64,000 bases of DNA from NCBI RefSeq assembly GCF_024105655.1, contig NZ_JAAAMH010000005.1:124001-188000 (forward strand). Direction: 5' to 3'. Each line of letters opens with the position of its first letter. Within the stretch, counting starts at the first letter, position 1. This DNA is from Aliihoeflea sp. 40Bstr573. Lineage in GTDB: Bacteria > Pseudomonadota > Alphaproteobacteria > Rhizobiales > Rhizobiaceae. Under the pieces are notes generated by a model that had not been told where the DNA came from, searched no databases, and saw only the letters and a program-made list of their open reading frames with translations. A program made the translations under genes and the position numbers. Below are positions 43,479 to 52,900 of this stretch, piece after piece.

Positions 43479-44618
43479 GTGCTGGACTTTGGCGACAGGG
43501 AGATTGATCGGCCGATCGGAAAGGGCCCCCGCGAGCGTTTGCCCCGCGACGGTGCCGGCAAGCGGCGGCTGCTCGCGACCGCCATAGGGTTCATGGCGCT
43601 GCTCGGCATTTCCGTTCTTGCGACGCTTCACGACGACGGCCTGCGTTCGCCGCCGCCCATCGTCGTTGCCACGCCCGAACCCGAACCCCCGGCATCGGCG
43701 ACAGACGCATCGAGCCGAAATGGCCCGTCGATCACACGCGTCCAGCCCCGCGAAGAGACGGGCAGCCCGAGCGTCGTCACCATCCACGATCCTTCCGGCC
43801 TGTCGCGCAATGCCGCGACGGCGCATCTGCCGGACCCCGACCTTGTCGAGCGATCCGATTACGGTCCGCTGCCCCAGCGCTCCGCCGACGGTCGCCGCCC
43901 CTTCGACGCCTACGCTCGCCCCTGGTCCGGCGCGCGCGGAGCGCGCATCGCAATCGTCGTTGGCGGGCTCGGCCTGTCGCAGACCGGCACGCAGCGCGCG
44001 ATCGAGGTGTTGCCCGCCGAAGTGACGCTAGCCTTCGCGCCGGCCGGCAACAGCCTCGACCGCTGGATGCAAACGGCGCGCCGCAAGGGGCACGAGTTGC
44101 TCATGCAAATCCCGCTGGAACCGTTCGACTATCCCAATGTCGATCCCGGACGCGGCACGCTGACGGTCGCGGCCGATCCGATGGTTCTGCGCGAAGACCT
44201 CTACTGGTCGCTCGGGCGCATGACCAACTACACCGGCATCATGAACTACATGGGCGGCCGCTTCACTGCCGACGCGAACGCGATGCAGGCGCTGATGACC
44301 GAGCTTGGTGATCGTGGTCTGGGCTATCTCGACGACGGCTCCTCGGCGCGCAGCGTCGCCGATGTCCAGGCGGCCGCGGCGGGCGTTCCCTTCGCCGCCG
44401 CATCGGTCACCATCGACACGGTGCGCGAGCGCGGCGATATCCTGAAGAAGCTCGACGAGGCCGAGCGCGTTGCGCGGGCGACCGGCTTGGCCATCGCTGT
44501 CGGCGCCGGCTTCGACGTGACCGTGGATGCGGTAAGCGCATGGATCGCGGAGGCGCGGTTGCGCGGCGTCGAGATCGTGGGCTATTCCTCTCTCGCCAAC
44601 GATCCCGAACGCAGATAG
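43479..44618 (+). CDS. Divergent polysaccharide deacetylase family protein
   Basis: A 379-aa protein with GTG start and one N-terminal membrane helix ([20 protein letters not shown]). A Pro/Ala-rich linker (about 65-140) leads to a divergent polysaccharide-deacetylase (DUF610) domain: [66 protein letters not shown] ... [33 protein letters not shown]. It would act in the periplasm on cell-wall or capsular glycan. It is found between ctpA and rppH in many alphaproteobacteria. Substrate unknown. Confidence 0.88.
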   Translation: MLDFGDREIDRPIGKGPRERLPRDGAGKRRLLATAIGFMALLGISVLATLHDDGLRSPPPIVVATPEPEPPASATDASSRNGPSITRVQPREETGSPSVVTIHDPSGLSRNAATAHLPDPDLVERSDYGPLPQRSADGRRPFDAYARPWSGARGARIAIVVGGLGLSQTGTQRAIEVLPAEVTLAFAPAGNSLDRWMQTARRKGHELLMQIPLEPFDYPNVDPGRGTLTVAADPMVLREDLYWSLGRMTNYTGIMNYMGGRFTADANAMQALMTELGDRGLGYLDDGSSARSVADVQAAAAGVPFAAASVTIDTVRERGDILKKLDEAERVARATGLAIAVGAGFDVTVDAVSAWIAEARLRGVEIVGYSSLANDPERR

Positions 44619-44628
44619 GCAACAACGC

Positions 44629-45144
44629 ATGATTGAGCGACTTCCATACCGGCCCTGCGTCGGCATCATGGTGCTGAACCGCGACGGGCTCGTCTGGGTG
44701 GGCCGGCGGATCGCCGAGACCGATGGCGAGATGGCAGGCGCGGCGCAGCTGTGGCAGATGCCGCAGGGAGGCATAGACGCGGGTGAGGACCCACTCGAAG
44801 CCGCACGACGGGAACTTTACGAAGAAACCGGCATGAAAACGGTGTCGCTGATCGAAGCTGCGCCCGACTGGATCAACTACGACCTGCCGCCGCATCTCGT
44901 GGGAATCGCGTTCAAGGGCAAGTTTTGCGGCCAGACGCAGCGCTGGTTCGCCTTCCGCTTCGAAGGCGACGACAGCGAAATCGCCATCGACCCGCCGCCG
45001 GGCGGACACAAGGCCGAGTTCGATGCCTGGGACTGGAAGCCGATGGCCGACCTGCCGGACCTGATCGTGCCGTTCAAGCGCGGCGTCTATCAGGCCGTCG
45101 TCGATGCCTTTGGTCATCTGGCCGGTGGGCGGCCGACCGCATGA
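44629..45144 (+). CDS. rppH: RNA pyrophosphohydrolase RppH (Nudix)
   Basis: A 171-aa Nudix hydrolase. [22 protein letters not shown] precedes the complete Nudix box [23 protein letters not shown] (G-x5-E-x7-RE-x2-EE-x-G). It removes pyrophosphate from mRNA 5' ends and from dinucleoside polyphosphates. The stop overlaps the DUF1028 start (ATGA). Confidence 0.95.
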   Translation: MIERLPYRPCVGIMVLNRDGLVWVGRRIAETDGEMAGAAQLWQMPQGGIDAGEDPLEAARRELYEETGMKTVSLIEAAPDWINYDLPPHLVGIAFKGKFCGQTQRWFAFRFEGDDSEIAIDPPPGGHKAEFDAWDWKPMADLPDLIVPFKRGVYQAVVDAFGHLAGGRPTA

Positions 45145-45815
45145 CCTTCTCAATCATCGCGCGCTGCGCGCGTACCGGCCAGTTCGGCATCGGCGCCGTA
45201 ACCGCCATGCCAGCGGTGGGCAAATTGCTGACTTATGCCTGGCCGGGCAAGGGAGCGGTTGCCACACAGGCACTCGTCAACCCGTATCTGGGCATCGACG
45301 GAATCAAGCTTTTGCGCGAGGGAAAGAGTTCCGACGAGGTTCTCGAGATCCTCAAGAAGGACGATCCGGAGATCGAAAACCGGCAATTCGCCGTCATGGA
45401 CGCGACCGGCCACGGCGCGGTGTGGACGGGCAGCAAGTGCATTGACTGGCGGGGTCATGCGGTTTTTCCCAACCTGACCATCGAGGGCAATCGGCTGGAA
45501 GGCCCGCAGGTGATCGCGGCCATCCGCGATGCTTTCGAGGCGCATGCGGACCTGCCGCTGGCGGGGCGTCTCGTCGAGGCGATTGCAGCCGGCGACGCGC
45601 AGGGCGGCGACCGCAAGGAGGAGCTGTCCTCCACCATCTACGTGGTCGACACGGAGGAGTATCCGCTCTGGGACGTGCGGGTGGACCACCACCACCACCC
45701 CCTATCCGAATTGCGCCGCGTCTACTCCGTCTTTTCCCGTGACCTCTACCCGCACATCAAGCGAATGTCGACGCGAGCTGATCCGAAGGGACAGATCGAT
45801 GACCGGGCTGTGTGA
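45141..45815 (+). CDS. DUF1028 family protein (Ntn-hydrolase-like)
   Basis: A 224-aa protein: [61 protein letters not shown] ... [26 protein letters not shown]. This is the DUF1028 fold, related to Ntn hydrolases; members occur near amino-acid and peptide catabolism genes. The ATG overlaps the rppH stop, so they are coupled. The frame also stays open further upstream inside rppH, but that part is a shadow. Reaction unknown. Confidence 0.9.
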   Translation: MTFSIIARCARTGQFGIGAVTAMPAVGKLLTYAWPGKGAVATQALVNPYLGIDGIKLLREGKSSDEVLEILKKDDPEIENRQFAVMDATGHGAVWTGSKCIDWRGHAVFPNLTIEGNRLEGPQVIAAIRDAFEAHADLPLAGRLVEAIAAGDAQGGDRKEELSSTIYVVDTEEYPLWDVRVDHHHHPLSELRRVYSVFSRDLYPHIKRMSTRADPKGQIDDRAV

Positions 45816-45961
45816 GACCGGTACTTGAGGAATTATTCAGCATTGGCGTTCAAGCTCGCGCCGCGCGTTTGGAGCGTCTATAGCGCCGTTACAAATATTG
45901 ATGCTCCACCGAAGCTCGACCATGGCAAGAGTTCGCCAAACCGGACAACAGGAAGAATCGG

Positions 45962-47314
45962 ATGACGAGACGGTATTTCGGAACCGACGGGATTCGCGGC
46001 CGCGCCAATAAATTCCCGATGACCGCCGAGACCGCCATGCGCGTCGGCATGGCAACCGGCATGTCGTTCCATCGCGGCAACCACCGACACCGGGTCGTGA
46101 TCGGCAAGGACACGCGCCTTTCCGGCTACATGATCGAGAACGCCATGGTTGCCGGCTTCTGCGCGGCGGGCATGGACGTCTTTCTCCTCGGCCCGATCCC
46201 GACGCCGGCCGTCGCCATGCTGGCACGCTCGCTGCGCGCCGATATCGGCGTGATGATCTCGGCCTCGCACAACCCGTTCTACGACAACGGCATCAAGCTC
46301 TTCGGTCCGGACGGCTACAAGCTTTCCGACGCGATCGAGCAGGAGATCGAGGAGATGATCGACGGAGACCTCGACCAGGCGCTGGCGACTTCGGACGGCC
46401 TCGGTCGGGCCAAGCGCATCGATGGCGTGCAGGACCGCTACATCGAATTCGCCAAGCGCACGCTGCCGCGCGCCATGTCGCTGACGGGATTGCGCGTCGT
46501 CGTCGACTGCGCAAACGGAGCCGCCTACAAAGTCGCGCCCAACGCGCTGTGGGAACTGGGCGCGGAGGTCATCACCATCAATGACGAGCCGAACGGCTTC
46601 AACATCAACGAAGATTGCGGCTCGACGCATCCGCTGGCCCTTTCCAGGAAGGTTCACGAAGTGCGCGCCGATATCGGCATCGCGCTCGACGGGGACGCCG
46701 ACCGCGTGGTCATCGTCGACGAGAACGGCACGGTGATCGACGGGGACCAGATCATGGCGCTGATCGCCGAGACCTGGCACCAAGCGGGCCGCCTCAATGG
46801 CGGCGGGCTGGTCGCCACGATCATGTCCAATCTCGGCCTCGAACGCTTCATCAAGGACAAGGGCCTCGATCTCCACCGCACCAAGGTGGGCGACCGCTAC
46901 GTCGTCGAGCACATGCGCGCGCACGGCTTCAATGTCGGCGGCGAGCAATCGGGCCATGTCGTGCTGACCGACTTCTCGACCACTGGCGACGGTCTCGTGT
47001 GCGCGCTTCAGGTTCTCGCCTGCGTCAAGCGCGCCGGTAAGCCCGTCAGCGAAGTTTGCCGCAAGTTCGAACCGGTGCCGCAAATCCTGAAGAACGTGCG
47101 CTTTTCCGGTGGTTCGCCGCTCGAGACGGACATCGTCAAGGAAGCAATCCGGGATGCGCAGTCGACCCTCGGCGCTTCTGGCCGTGTCGTCATTCGCCCG
47201 TCGGGTACCGAGCCGCTGATCCGCGTGATGGCCGAAGCAGATGACCGCACCATGGTCGAGAAAGTCGTCGACGAGCTCGTGGGTGTGATCGGAGAAACGC
47301 GCAGCGCCGCCTGA
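45962..47314 (+). CDS. glmM: Phosphoglucosamine mutase
   Basis: A 450-aa enzyme converting glucosamine-6-P to glucosamine-1-P on the way to UDP-GlcNAc. [27 protein letters not shown], active-serine loop [18 protein letters not shown], metal loop [11 protein letters not shown], sugar loop [10 protein letters not shown] and phosphate loop [12 protein letters not shown] are all present. The gene stands alone behind GGAAGAAT and ends at a hairpin. Confidence 0.97.
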   Translation: MTRRYFGTDGIRGRANKFPMTAETAMRVGMATGMSFHRGNHRHRVVIGKDTRLSGYMIENAMVAGFCAAGMDVFLLGPIPTPAVAMLARSLRADIGVMISASHNPFYDNGIKLFGPDGYKLSDAIEQEIEEMIDGDLDQALATSDGLGRAKRIDGVQDRYIEFAKRTLPRAMSLTGLRVVVDCANGAAYKVAPNALWELGAEVITINDEPNGFNINEDCGSTHPLALSRKVHEVRADIGIALDGDADRVVIVDENGTVIDGDQIMALIAETWHQAGRLNGGGLVATIMSNLGLERFIKDKGLDLHRTKVGDRYVVEHMRAHGFNVGGEQSGHVVLTDFSTTGDGLVCALQVLACVKRAGKPVSEVCRKFEPVPQILKNVRFSGGSPLETDIVKEAIRDAQSTLGASGRVVIRPSGTEPLIRVMAEADDRTMVEKVVDELVGVIGETRSAA

Positions 47315-47342
47315 CACAGTTTCCAGTTATGCCCTAACGAAT

Positions 47343-47376
47343 GCCTTCCGGAGAACCGGGAGGCTTTCGTCGTTTT
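47343..47376 (+). terminator. Terminator after glmM
   Basis: GCCTTCCGG-AGAA-CCGGGAGGC with one G-T pair, followed by TTTCGTCGTTTT, 28 bp after the glmM stop. Confidence 0.7.
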
Positions 47377-47425
47377 CGGGCAGGCTTTAAGAAATGTAAC
47401 GCATCGTTAGGGTTAAAAATAAAGG

Positions 47426-47440
47426 TTAACTGCCATTTAA
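47426..47440. promoter_or_regulatory. CtrA-type site before the first omp gene
   Basis: TTAAC-N6-TTAA(C) (TTAA, 7 nt, TTAA) matches the full CtrA recognition sequence. It lies about 80 bp before the ATG in an A/T-rich promoter region. Confidence 0.55.
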
Positions 47441-47518
47441 CCTTTCTGCGCGATCTTCCTCTAGGTGCAATTCCCCGGGGGTAACCAGACGAGCCCGGCG
47501 TCTGTGAGGAATAAGATC

Positions 47519-48310
47519 ATGAAACTCAGCATTGTCGCGGCCCTGGCGACCGGTTCAGTTCTCGCCTTGCCGGTCGTGCCGTCGATCGCCGCAGACATCT
47601 ACGTGCCGCCGGTCTACGAGGCGCCGGTTCCGGTTCCGCAGTTCGGCGGATGGTATCTGCGCGGCCATGTCGGCATGAGCAATCAGCGCTTCGACGGGCT
47701 AGACTACGAATATTTCGAGGTGCCGGGCTTCACGCAGACTTGGCTCGACGAGGGCGGTTTCGACTCCGCGCCGCTCGTGGGCGCAGGTTTCGGCTATGCC
47801 TTCAACGAATGGCTGCGCGCCGACGTGACGGCCGAATATCGCGGCAAGGCGAGCTTCTATGCGCTCGACACCTTCACCAATGAGGCCACCGGCGCGCTTG
47901 CCGGTACCAACTCCTACACGGCGACCAAATCGGAACTGCTGCTTCTTGCCAACGCCTATGCGGATCTGGGCAACTTCGGCGGCGTCTCGCCCTATGTCGG
48001 CGCCGGCATCGGCGCGTCGCGCAACACGATCGCGCATTTCAACGACACCAACGTGTTCTCGAATGCCGGCGGCTACGCGTCGAAGAACTCGCAGTGGGAA
48101 CTCGCTTGGGCGCTGCATGCGGGCCTTGGCTATGCCGTAACCGATCAGCTCACCATGGACCTCGGCTACAGCTACGTTCATCTCGGCGACGGCCAGACCG
48201 GCGTCGCTCAGAACTACGATCCGGCTTTCTCGCGCCCGAATGCCGGTTTCACGTTCAACGACCTGTCCTCGCACGACCTGAAGCTCGGCTTCCGCTACAA
48301 ATTCAACTGA
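47519..48310 (+). CDS. Outer-membrane beta-barrel protein (Omp25/31-like)
   Basis: A 263-aa exported protein with signal peptide (KLSIVAALATGSVLALPVVPSIAA) and an eight-strand barrel layout: GGWYLRGHVGMSNQRFDG, APLVGAGFGYAFNEWLRADVTAEYRG, ELLLLANAYADLGNFGGVSPYVGAGIGASRN, and a C-terminal LKLGFRYKFN ending in an aromatic residue. This is the rhizobial Omp25/Omp31 porin-like family. TGAGGA is the ribosome-binding site. It is followed by a strong terminator and a paralogue. Confidence 0.92.
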   Translation: MKLSIVAALATGSVLALPVVPSIAADIYVPPVYEAPVPVPQFGGWYLRGHVGMSNQRFDGLDYEYFEVPGFTQTWLDEGGFDSAPLVGAGFGYAFNEWLRADVTAEYRGKASFYALDTFTNEATGALAGTNSYTATKSELLLLANAYADLGNFGGVSPYVGAGIGASRNTIAHFNDTNVFSNAGGYASKNSQWELAWALHAGLGYAVTDQLTMDLGYSYVHLGDGQTGVAQNYDPAFSRPNAGFTFNDLSSHDLKLGFRYKFN

Positions 48311-48328
48311 TCAGCGACACTTCAACAA

Positions 48329-48357
48329 AAAAGGCCCGGCCATGTGCCGGGCCTTTT
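48329..48357 (+). terminator. Terminator after the first omp gene
   Basis: AAAAGGCCCGGC-CATGT-GCCGGGCCTTTT, a 12-bp perfect stem with A-run and T-run, likely bidirectional. Confidence 0.9.
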
Positions 48358-48385
48358 CGTTTGCGGCACATGCTCCGGTTTATGC

Positions 48386-48400
48386 TTAACCGTGAATTAA
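48386..48400. promoter_or_regulatory. CtrA-type site before the second omp gene
   Basis: TTAAC-N6-TTAA(C), the same form as before the first omp gene, 72 bp upstream of the second omp ATG. Confidence 0.55.
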
Positions 48401-48471
48401 CCGGCATGGTTAATGATCGTTCGCATCAGGGGTTCGGCACTGTTAGCCGCCGTCATTGGGAGTTCACGCTG

Positions 48472-49215
48472 ATGCCATCGATTCTGCGCCTTGCCGCCTC
48501 CGTCGCGCTGCTTGCGGCGCTCGCCGGCCCGTCGCTCGCGGCCGACTACGATCCGCCGATCTTCATCGAACAGGCGCCGGAATATTTGCCGGTCGAGGTG
48601 GGGTCGGGCTGGTATCTGCGCGGCGACGTCGGTTACAATTTTGACAGCCGGTTCGAAAATTATCGCGTCGCCGTCGTTCCGGGACTCAGCTTAGCCGAGA
48701 ACAACACCTCGATCTTTGGTGGCGTGGGTGTTGGCTATCACGTCAACGATCTTTTCCGACTTGAAACGAACCTTTCTTTCTTGGGCAAGGAAAAGGCTCT
48801 GCTTCGATTTGTGGACCCAACAGGAACACTCCCAAGCGGCGAAGCAGAGATTGATTCTCAGCTTTGGTCTGGTCTGGTTCACGGCTATTTTGATTTGGGC
48901 ACAATCGCAGGGTTCACGCCCTATGTTGGTGCGGGTGCCGGCGTCGCCTACGTTCGTTCCGGCGTCGATGGCGCTGTAAGCGTTCCAGGTGTTGGTTCTT
49001 TTGCCGGGCAAGCACGTGAAAATCATTTCTCGTTCGCCTACGCACTGGGCGCTGGCGTCAACTATCAAGTCAGCGAAAATCTCTCCGTTGATCTGGGCTA
49101 CCAGTATTTCAATGCTCCTGACGCCCACTATGTCTCGATCAATGAGCCCTTCATTGCGGGCGAAGGCATTGACACGCACCAGGTCAAGGTCGGCCTGCGC
49201 TACGATCTCTGGTAG
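48472..49215 (+). CDS. Outer-membrane beta-barrel protein, second tandem copy
   Basis: A 247-aa exported protein with signal peptide ([22 protein letters not shown]), then [18 protein letters not shown] and a barrel ending in [12 protein letters not shown]. It belongs to the same family as the upstream omp but is clearly diverged. Codon use changes inside the gene: up to about 48690 it uses C/G-ending codons like its neighbours, while from there to about 49180 T- and A-ending codons dominate (CTT, GGT, GCA, CCA). The barrel part may have come by recombination. Start chosen at the signal peptide; the open frame extends upstream into the first omp. Confidence 0.9.
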   Translation: MPSILRLAASVALLAALAGPSLAADYDPPIFIEQAPEYLPVEVGSGWYLRGDVGYNFDSRFENYRVAVVPGLSLAENNTSIFGGVGVGYHVNDLFRLETNLSFLGKEKALLRFVDPTGTLPSGEAEIDSQLWSGLVHGYFDLGTIAGFTPYVGAGAGVAYVRSGVDGAVSVPGVGSFAGQARENHFSFAYALGAGVNYQVSENLSVDLGYQYFNAPDAHYVSINEPFIAGEGIDTHQVKVGLRYDLW

Positions 49216-49234
49216 GTGACGCCTCATCGGCTTT

Positions 49235-49268
49235 CAAAGGGCGGGCTTCGGTCCGCCCTTTGCGTTTT
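49235..49268 (+). terminator. Terminator after the second omp gene
   Basis: CAAAGGGCGG-loop-CCGCCCTTTG followed by CGTTTT; 10-bp stem, 20 bp after the stop. Confidence 0.8.
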
Positions 49269-49340
49269 CGTGCTTCAAAAGCGACGCCAACAATCCTCTT
49301 GACGCCGCCGAAGGGAAAGAATATCGCCGTCAGTGGGCCA

Positions 49341-49378
49341 CCCCTCCCCAACGAGGGGCCAGCTATCTGGAAGGATAG
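49341..49378 (+). ncRNA. serC leader RNA motif (two hairpins before serC)
   Basis: Two stacked hairpins end 4 nt before the serC ATG: CCCCTC-CCCAAC-GAGGGG (49341-49358) and CTATC-TGGAAG-GATAG (49363-49378). The second carries the ribosome-binding bases (GGAAGGA) in its loop and 3' arm. This matches the serC RNA motif known from alphaproteobacterial serC leaders. It would gate translation, possibly in response to a cell signal; no ligand is known. The motif may extend 5' of 49341. Confidence 0.65.
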
Positions 49379-49382
49379 AACC

Positions 49383-50585
49383 ATGACGACGACTATTTCC
49401 ACGCCCGCAATGCGTGCGGCGTCCAAGCCGGAAGTGCGTCCGGCAAATCCCAATTTCTCCTCAGGTCCCTGCTCCAAGCGTCCCGGCTGGTCGCTCGATG
49501 CGCTCGCTGACGCTCCGCTCGGCCGCTCGCATCGCGCCAAGGTGGGCAAGGCGAAGCTGCAGCACGCGATCGACCTCACCCGCGAAATCCTGCAGGTGCC
49601 GGCCGACTATCGCATCGGCATCGTGCCGGCCTCCGACACCGGCGCCGTCGAGATGGCGCTCTGGTCGCTGCTCGGCGAACGCGGTGTCGACATGGTCGCA
49701 TGGGAATCCTTCGGCTCGGGCTGGGTCACCGATGTCGTCAAGCAGCTGAAGCTCGACGATGCGCGCAAGATCGAAGCGCCCTATGGCGAACTGCCGGACC
49801 TCGCGCAGATCGACTTCGACCGCGACGTGGTCTTCACCTGGAACGGCACGACCTCCGGCGTGCGCGTGCCGAATGGCGATTTCATCCCGGCCGACCGCAA
49901 GGGCCTGACGATCTGCGACGCGACGTCCGCCGCTTTCGCGCAACCGCTCGACTTCGAAAAGCTCGATGTCGTCACCTTCTCCTGGCAAAAGGTGCTCGGC
50001 GGCGAGGCGGCGCATGGCATACTGATCCTGTCGCCGCGCGCCGTCGAACGTCTTGAAAGCTACAAGCCGGCCTGGCCGCTGCCGAAGATTTTCCGCCTCA
50101 CCTCGGGCGGCAAGCTGATCGAAGGCATCTTCAAGGGCGAGACGATCAACACGCCGTCCATGCTTTGCGTCGAGGATTATATCGACGCGCTGCAATGGGC
50201 GAAGTCGATCGGCGGGCTCGACGGGCTCGTCGCCCGCGCAGATGCCAATTTCAAGGTGCTCGACGATTTCGTCGCCAACTCCGACTGGGCCGGGCATCTG
50301 GCGGTCGTGCCCGAGACGCGCTCGAACACGTCGGTCTGCCTGTCGATCGTCGACCCGGAATTCACTGCACTTTCCGACGACGCGCAGCAGGCCTTCGCCA
50401 AGGCCATGGTTTCCGCGCTCGACAAGGAAGGCGTCGCCTTCGACATCGGCGCGTATCGCGATGCGCCCGCAGGTCTTCGAATCTGGGCCGGTGCGACCGT
50501 CGAAACGGCTGATCTCAAGGCCCTGATGCCGTGGCTCGACTGGGCATTCGCCAAGGAAAAGGCCGCGCTCAAGGCTGCCGCCTGA
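49383..50585 (+). CDS. serC: Phosphoserine aminotransferase
   Basis: A 400-aa PLP enzyme of the alphaproteobacterial SerC type: [18 protein letters not shown] at the N-terminus, and [25 protein letters not shown] containing the PLP lysine. It makes phosphoserine in serine synthesis and acts in vitamin B6 synthesis. The ATG at 49383 directly follows the leader hairpins. serA comes 66 bp downstream. Confidence 0.96.
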   Translation: MTTTISTPAMRAASKPEVRPANPNFSSGPCSKRPGWSLDALADAPLGRSHRAKVGKAKLQHAIDLTREILQVPADYRIGIVPASDTGAVEMALWSLLGERGVDMVAWESFGSGWVTDVVKQLKLDDARKIEAPYGELPDLAQIDFDRDVVFTWNGTTSGVRVPNGDFIPADRKGLTICDATSAAFAQPLDFEKLDVVTFSWQKVLGGEAAHGILILSPRAVERLESYKPAWPLPKIFRLTSGGKLIEGIFKGETINTPSMLCVEDYIDALQWAKSIGGLDGLVARADANFKVLDDFVANSDWAGHLAVVPETRSNTSVCLSIVDPEFTALSDDAQQAFAKAMVSALDKEGVAFDIGAYRDAPAGLRIWAGATVETADLKALMPWLDWAFAKEKAALKAAA

Positions 50586-50594
50586 CATTTTTCC

Positions 50595-50620
50595 GGAAGC
50601 CGCCGAGCGGCTTCCGCTTT
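50595..50620 (+). terminator. Hairpin between serC and serA
   Basis: GGAAGCCG-CCGAG-CGGCTTCC followed by GCTTT; weak T-run, so probably a partial terminator or processing site. Confidence 0.5.
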
Positions 50621-50651
50621 CCCCATTTCGCCGCTTTCAAGGAGGCCAGCC

Positions 50652-52250
50652 ATGGCGCCCCGCGTACTCGTATCCGACAAACTCTCCCCCACTGCCGTCC
50701 AGATCTTCAAGGATCGCGGCGTCGAGGTCGACTATCTTCCGGACCTCGGCAAGGACAAGGAAAAGCTCCTCGAAGTCATCGGCCAGTATGACGGCCTTGC
50801 CATCCGCTCCGCCACCAAGGTCACCGAAAAGCTGATTGCCGCCGCGCCCAATCTCAAGGTCATCGGCCGCGCCGGCATCGGCGTCGACAATGTCGACATC
50901 CCGGCCGCCTCGCGGCGCGGCATCATCGTGATGAACACGCCCTTCGGAAACTCGATCACAACGGCCGAGCACGCCATCGCCCTGATGTTCGCAATCGCCC
51001 GCCAGCTTCCTGAGGCGAATGCCTCGACACACGCCGGCAAGTGGGAAAAGAACCGCTTCATGGGCGTCGAGATCACCGGCAAGACGCTCGGCGTCATCGG
51101 TTGCGGCAACATCGGCTCAATCGTCGCGATGCGCGGTGTTGGCCTCAAGATGCACGTCATCGCCTATGACCCGTTCCTCTCGGAAGGCCGGGCGCAGGAG
51201 TTGGGCGTCGAGAAGGTCGAACTGGAAGACATCTTCGCACGTGCGGACTTCATTACGCTCCACACGCCGATGACCGACAAGACGCGCGGCATCATCAACA
51301 AGGATGCCTTCGCCAAAATGAAGGACGGCGTGCGCATCATCAATTGCGCGCGCGGCGGCCTCATCGTCGAGGCGGACCTCATCGAGGCGCTGAAATCCGG
51401 CAAGGTCGCAGGCGCGGGCATCGACGTGTTCGAAGTTGAGCCAGCAACCGACAGCCCTCTCTTCGGCATGGAAAACGTCGTGGCGACGCCGCATCTGGGT
51501 GCCTCGACCTCGGAAGCTCAGGAAAACGTCGCACTTCAGGTCGCCGAGCAGATGGGGGACTATCTCGTCAAGGGCGCCGTTTCCAACGCCATCAACATGC
51601 CCTCGATCACGGCTGAAGAGGCGCCGCGCCTCAAGCCGTTCATCAAGCTTGCCGAGGTGCTGGGCGCCTTCGTTGGACAGGTGACCGAGGAGCCGATCCA
51701 GGAAGTCGAGATCCTCTTCGACGGCAATACCGCCACCATGAACACCCGTGCGCTTGTTTCCGCCGCGCTTGCCGGCCTGATCCGCCCGCAGGTCGCCGAC
51801 GTCAACATGGTCTCCGCGCCGATCATGGCGAAGGAGCGCGGCGTCGTTCTTTCCGAGATTCGCCGCGACAAGTCCGGCGTCTTCGACGGCTATATCCGCC
51901 TCAACGTGAAGACCAAGACCAAGACGCGCTCGATCGCCGGCACCTGTTTCTCGGACGGCAAGCCGCGCTTCATCCAGATCAAGGGCATAAATCTCGACGC
52001 GGAAGTCGGCGAGCACATGCTCTATACCACCAATGCCGACGCGCCGGGCATCATCGGCCTGCTCGGCACGGTCTGCGGTGCCAACGGCGTCAACATCGCC
52101 AACTTCCAGCTCGGCCGCAACCGGCCGGGCGGCGATGCGATCGCGCTTCTCTATCTCGACGCGCCGTTCCCCGAAAAGGTGCTGGAAGAGGTACGTGCGC
52201 ATCCTTCGATCGTATCGGCCAAGCCCTTGCAGTTCGACGTCGCAGGCTGA
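50652..52250 (+). CDS. serA: D-3-phosphoglycerate dehydrogenase (type with ASB and ACT domains)
   Basis: A 532-aa enzyme for the first step of serine synthesis. Substrate and NAD domains: IGRAGIGVDNVDIPAASRRGI, GVIGCGNIGSIVAMRGVGLKMHVIAYDPF, INCARGGLIVEADLIEALKSGKVAGAGIDVFEVEPA, and PHLGASTSEAQENVA. The intervening (ASB) domain follows from about 315, and a C-terminal ACT domain (MLYTTNADAPGIIGLLGTVCGANGVNIANFQLGRN) mediates serine control. The terminator follows. Confidence 0.97.
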   Translation: MAPRVLVSDKLSPTAVQIFKDRGVEVDYLPDLGKDKEKLLEVIGQYDGLAIRSATKVTEKLIAAAPNLKVIGRAGIGVDNVDIPAASRRGIIVMNTPFGNSITTAEHAIALMFAIARQLPEANASTHAGKWEKNRFMGVEITGKTLGVIGCGNIGSIVAMRGVGLKMHVIAYDPFLSEGRAQELGVEKVELEDIFARADFITLHTPMTDKTRGIINKDAFAKMKDGVRIINCARGGLIVEADLIEALKSGKVAGAGIDVFEVEPATDSPLFGMENVVATPHLGASTSEAQENVALQVAEQMGDYLVKGAVSNAINMPSITAEEAPRLKPFIKLAEVLGAFVGQVTEEPIQEVEILFDGNTATMNTRALVSAALAGLIRPQVADVNMVSAPIMAKERGVVLSEIRRDKSGVFDGYIRLNVKTKTKTRSIAGTCFSDGKPRFIQIKGINLDAEVGEHMLYTTNADAPGIIGLLGTVCGANGVNIANFQLGRNRPGGDAIALLYLDAPFPEKVLEEVRAHPSIVSAKPLQFDVAG

Positions 52251-52272
52251 TCGTATTTCACGTGCCAAGGCA

Positions 52273-52302
52273 AAAGGCGCGGGAGTGACCCCGCGCCTTT
52301 TT
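52273..52302. terminator. Bidirectional terminator after serA
   Basis: AAAGGCGCGGG-(6 nt)-CCCGCGCCTTT with flanking A- and T-runs, between serA and the convergent DUF4112 gene. Confidence 0.87.
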
Positions 52303-52688
52303 CATGTCTTGTTGCGGTCTTCCAGATGCGTCTGGAGTAGCCGCAGATTGCGGGTCGACGCCTTGTAGAAAAGGTCGAAGACAGAGCCGAGGATCGGCAC
52401 CGAGCCGACGACGGTATCGACCGCCACATTGCCCGCCATCTTCACGAGCATCGACTTTGGCACGCCAAGGCGATGCGCCTTGACGATGACATAGGTCGAG
52501 ATTGCGCCAGCCACGAGGTCGCCGGCGCCAGGAATAAGACCGAGAACCGGATCAATGCCGAAGCGCACGCCGATGCCGGGAATCTTCCAGCGCGTGTCGA
52601 GAAGCTTGGCCAGACGCCGGACCTCGTCGAGCTCCCTGGCATGGTCGGGCGCTGGCTTTTCAATCCGGTTCGCAGCCGCGGCGATCAT
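52302..52688 (-). CDS. DUF4112 family membrane-associated protein
   Basis: A 128-aa protein: RLAKLLDTRWKIPGIGVRFGIDPVLGLIPGAGDLVAGAISTYVIVKAHRLGVPKSMLVKMAGNVAVDTVVGSVPILGSVFDLFYKASTRNLRLLQTHL. GIDPVLGLIPGAGD and GSVPILGSVFDLFYKA are the DUF4112 signatures, and two hydrophobic segments suggest membrane association. The ATG overlaps the yqaE-type stop (ATGA), so the two are coupled. Function unknown. Confidence 0.9.
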   Translation of the reverse strand: MIAAAANRIEKPAPDHARELDEVRRLAKLLDTRWKIPGIGVRFGIDPVLGLIPGAGDLVAGAISTYVIVKAHRLGVPKSMLVKMAGNVAVDTVVGSVPILGSVFDLFYKASTRNLRLLQTHLEDRNKT

Positions 52689-52843
52689 TTGCGCAGGACG
52701 ACCCAGATGGCGTGGATGATGCCGGGAATATAGCCCAGCAGCGTCAACAGGATGTTGAGCCAGAAGTGAAGGCCGAAGCCGACCTGCAGGAAGACGCCGA
52801 GCGGCGGCAGGATGATCGCGGCGATGATGCGGATGAGGTCCAT
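52685..52843 (-). CDS. YqaE/Pmp3-family small membrane protein
   Basis: A 52-aa protein: MDLIRIIAAIILPPLGVFLQVGFGLHFWLNILLTLLGYIPGIIHAIWVVLRK. This is the complete Pmp3/YqaE signature with two helices (IILPPLGVFLQVG and LLTLLGYIPGIIHAIW). In fungi and plants Pmp3 proteins stabilize membrane potential under salt or cold stress; bacterial members are stress-induced. It shares a 4-nt overlap with DUF4112. An EcfG-like promoter lies just upstream. Too short for a long-frame list, but certain. Confidence 0.95.
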   Translation of the reverse strand: MDLIRIIAAIILPPLGVFLQVGFGLHFWLNILLTLLGYIPGIIHAIWVVLRK

Positions 52844-52874
52844 TTTTTCTCACGCGTTGGAAGTGTTGCCCCTC

Positions 52875-52899
52875 AACGCGCGAACGGTGCTTTGTTTCC
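52875..52899 (-). promoter_or_regulatory. EcfG-type promoter candidate for yqaE-DUF4112
   Basis: GGAAA-N16-CGTT on the minus strand differs from the EcfG consensus (GGAAC-N16/17-CGTT) at one base. The -10 element is 31 bp before the yqaE ATG, a good distance. A stress-type promoter fits a Pmp3 gene. Confidence 0.4.
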
Positions 52900-52900
52900 C

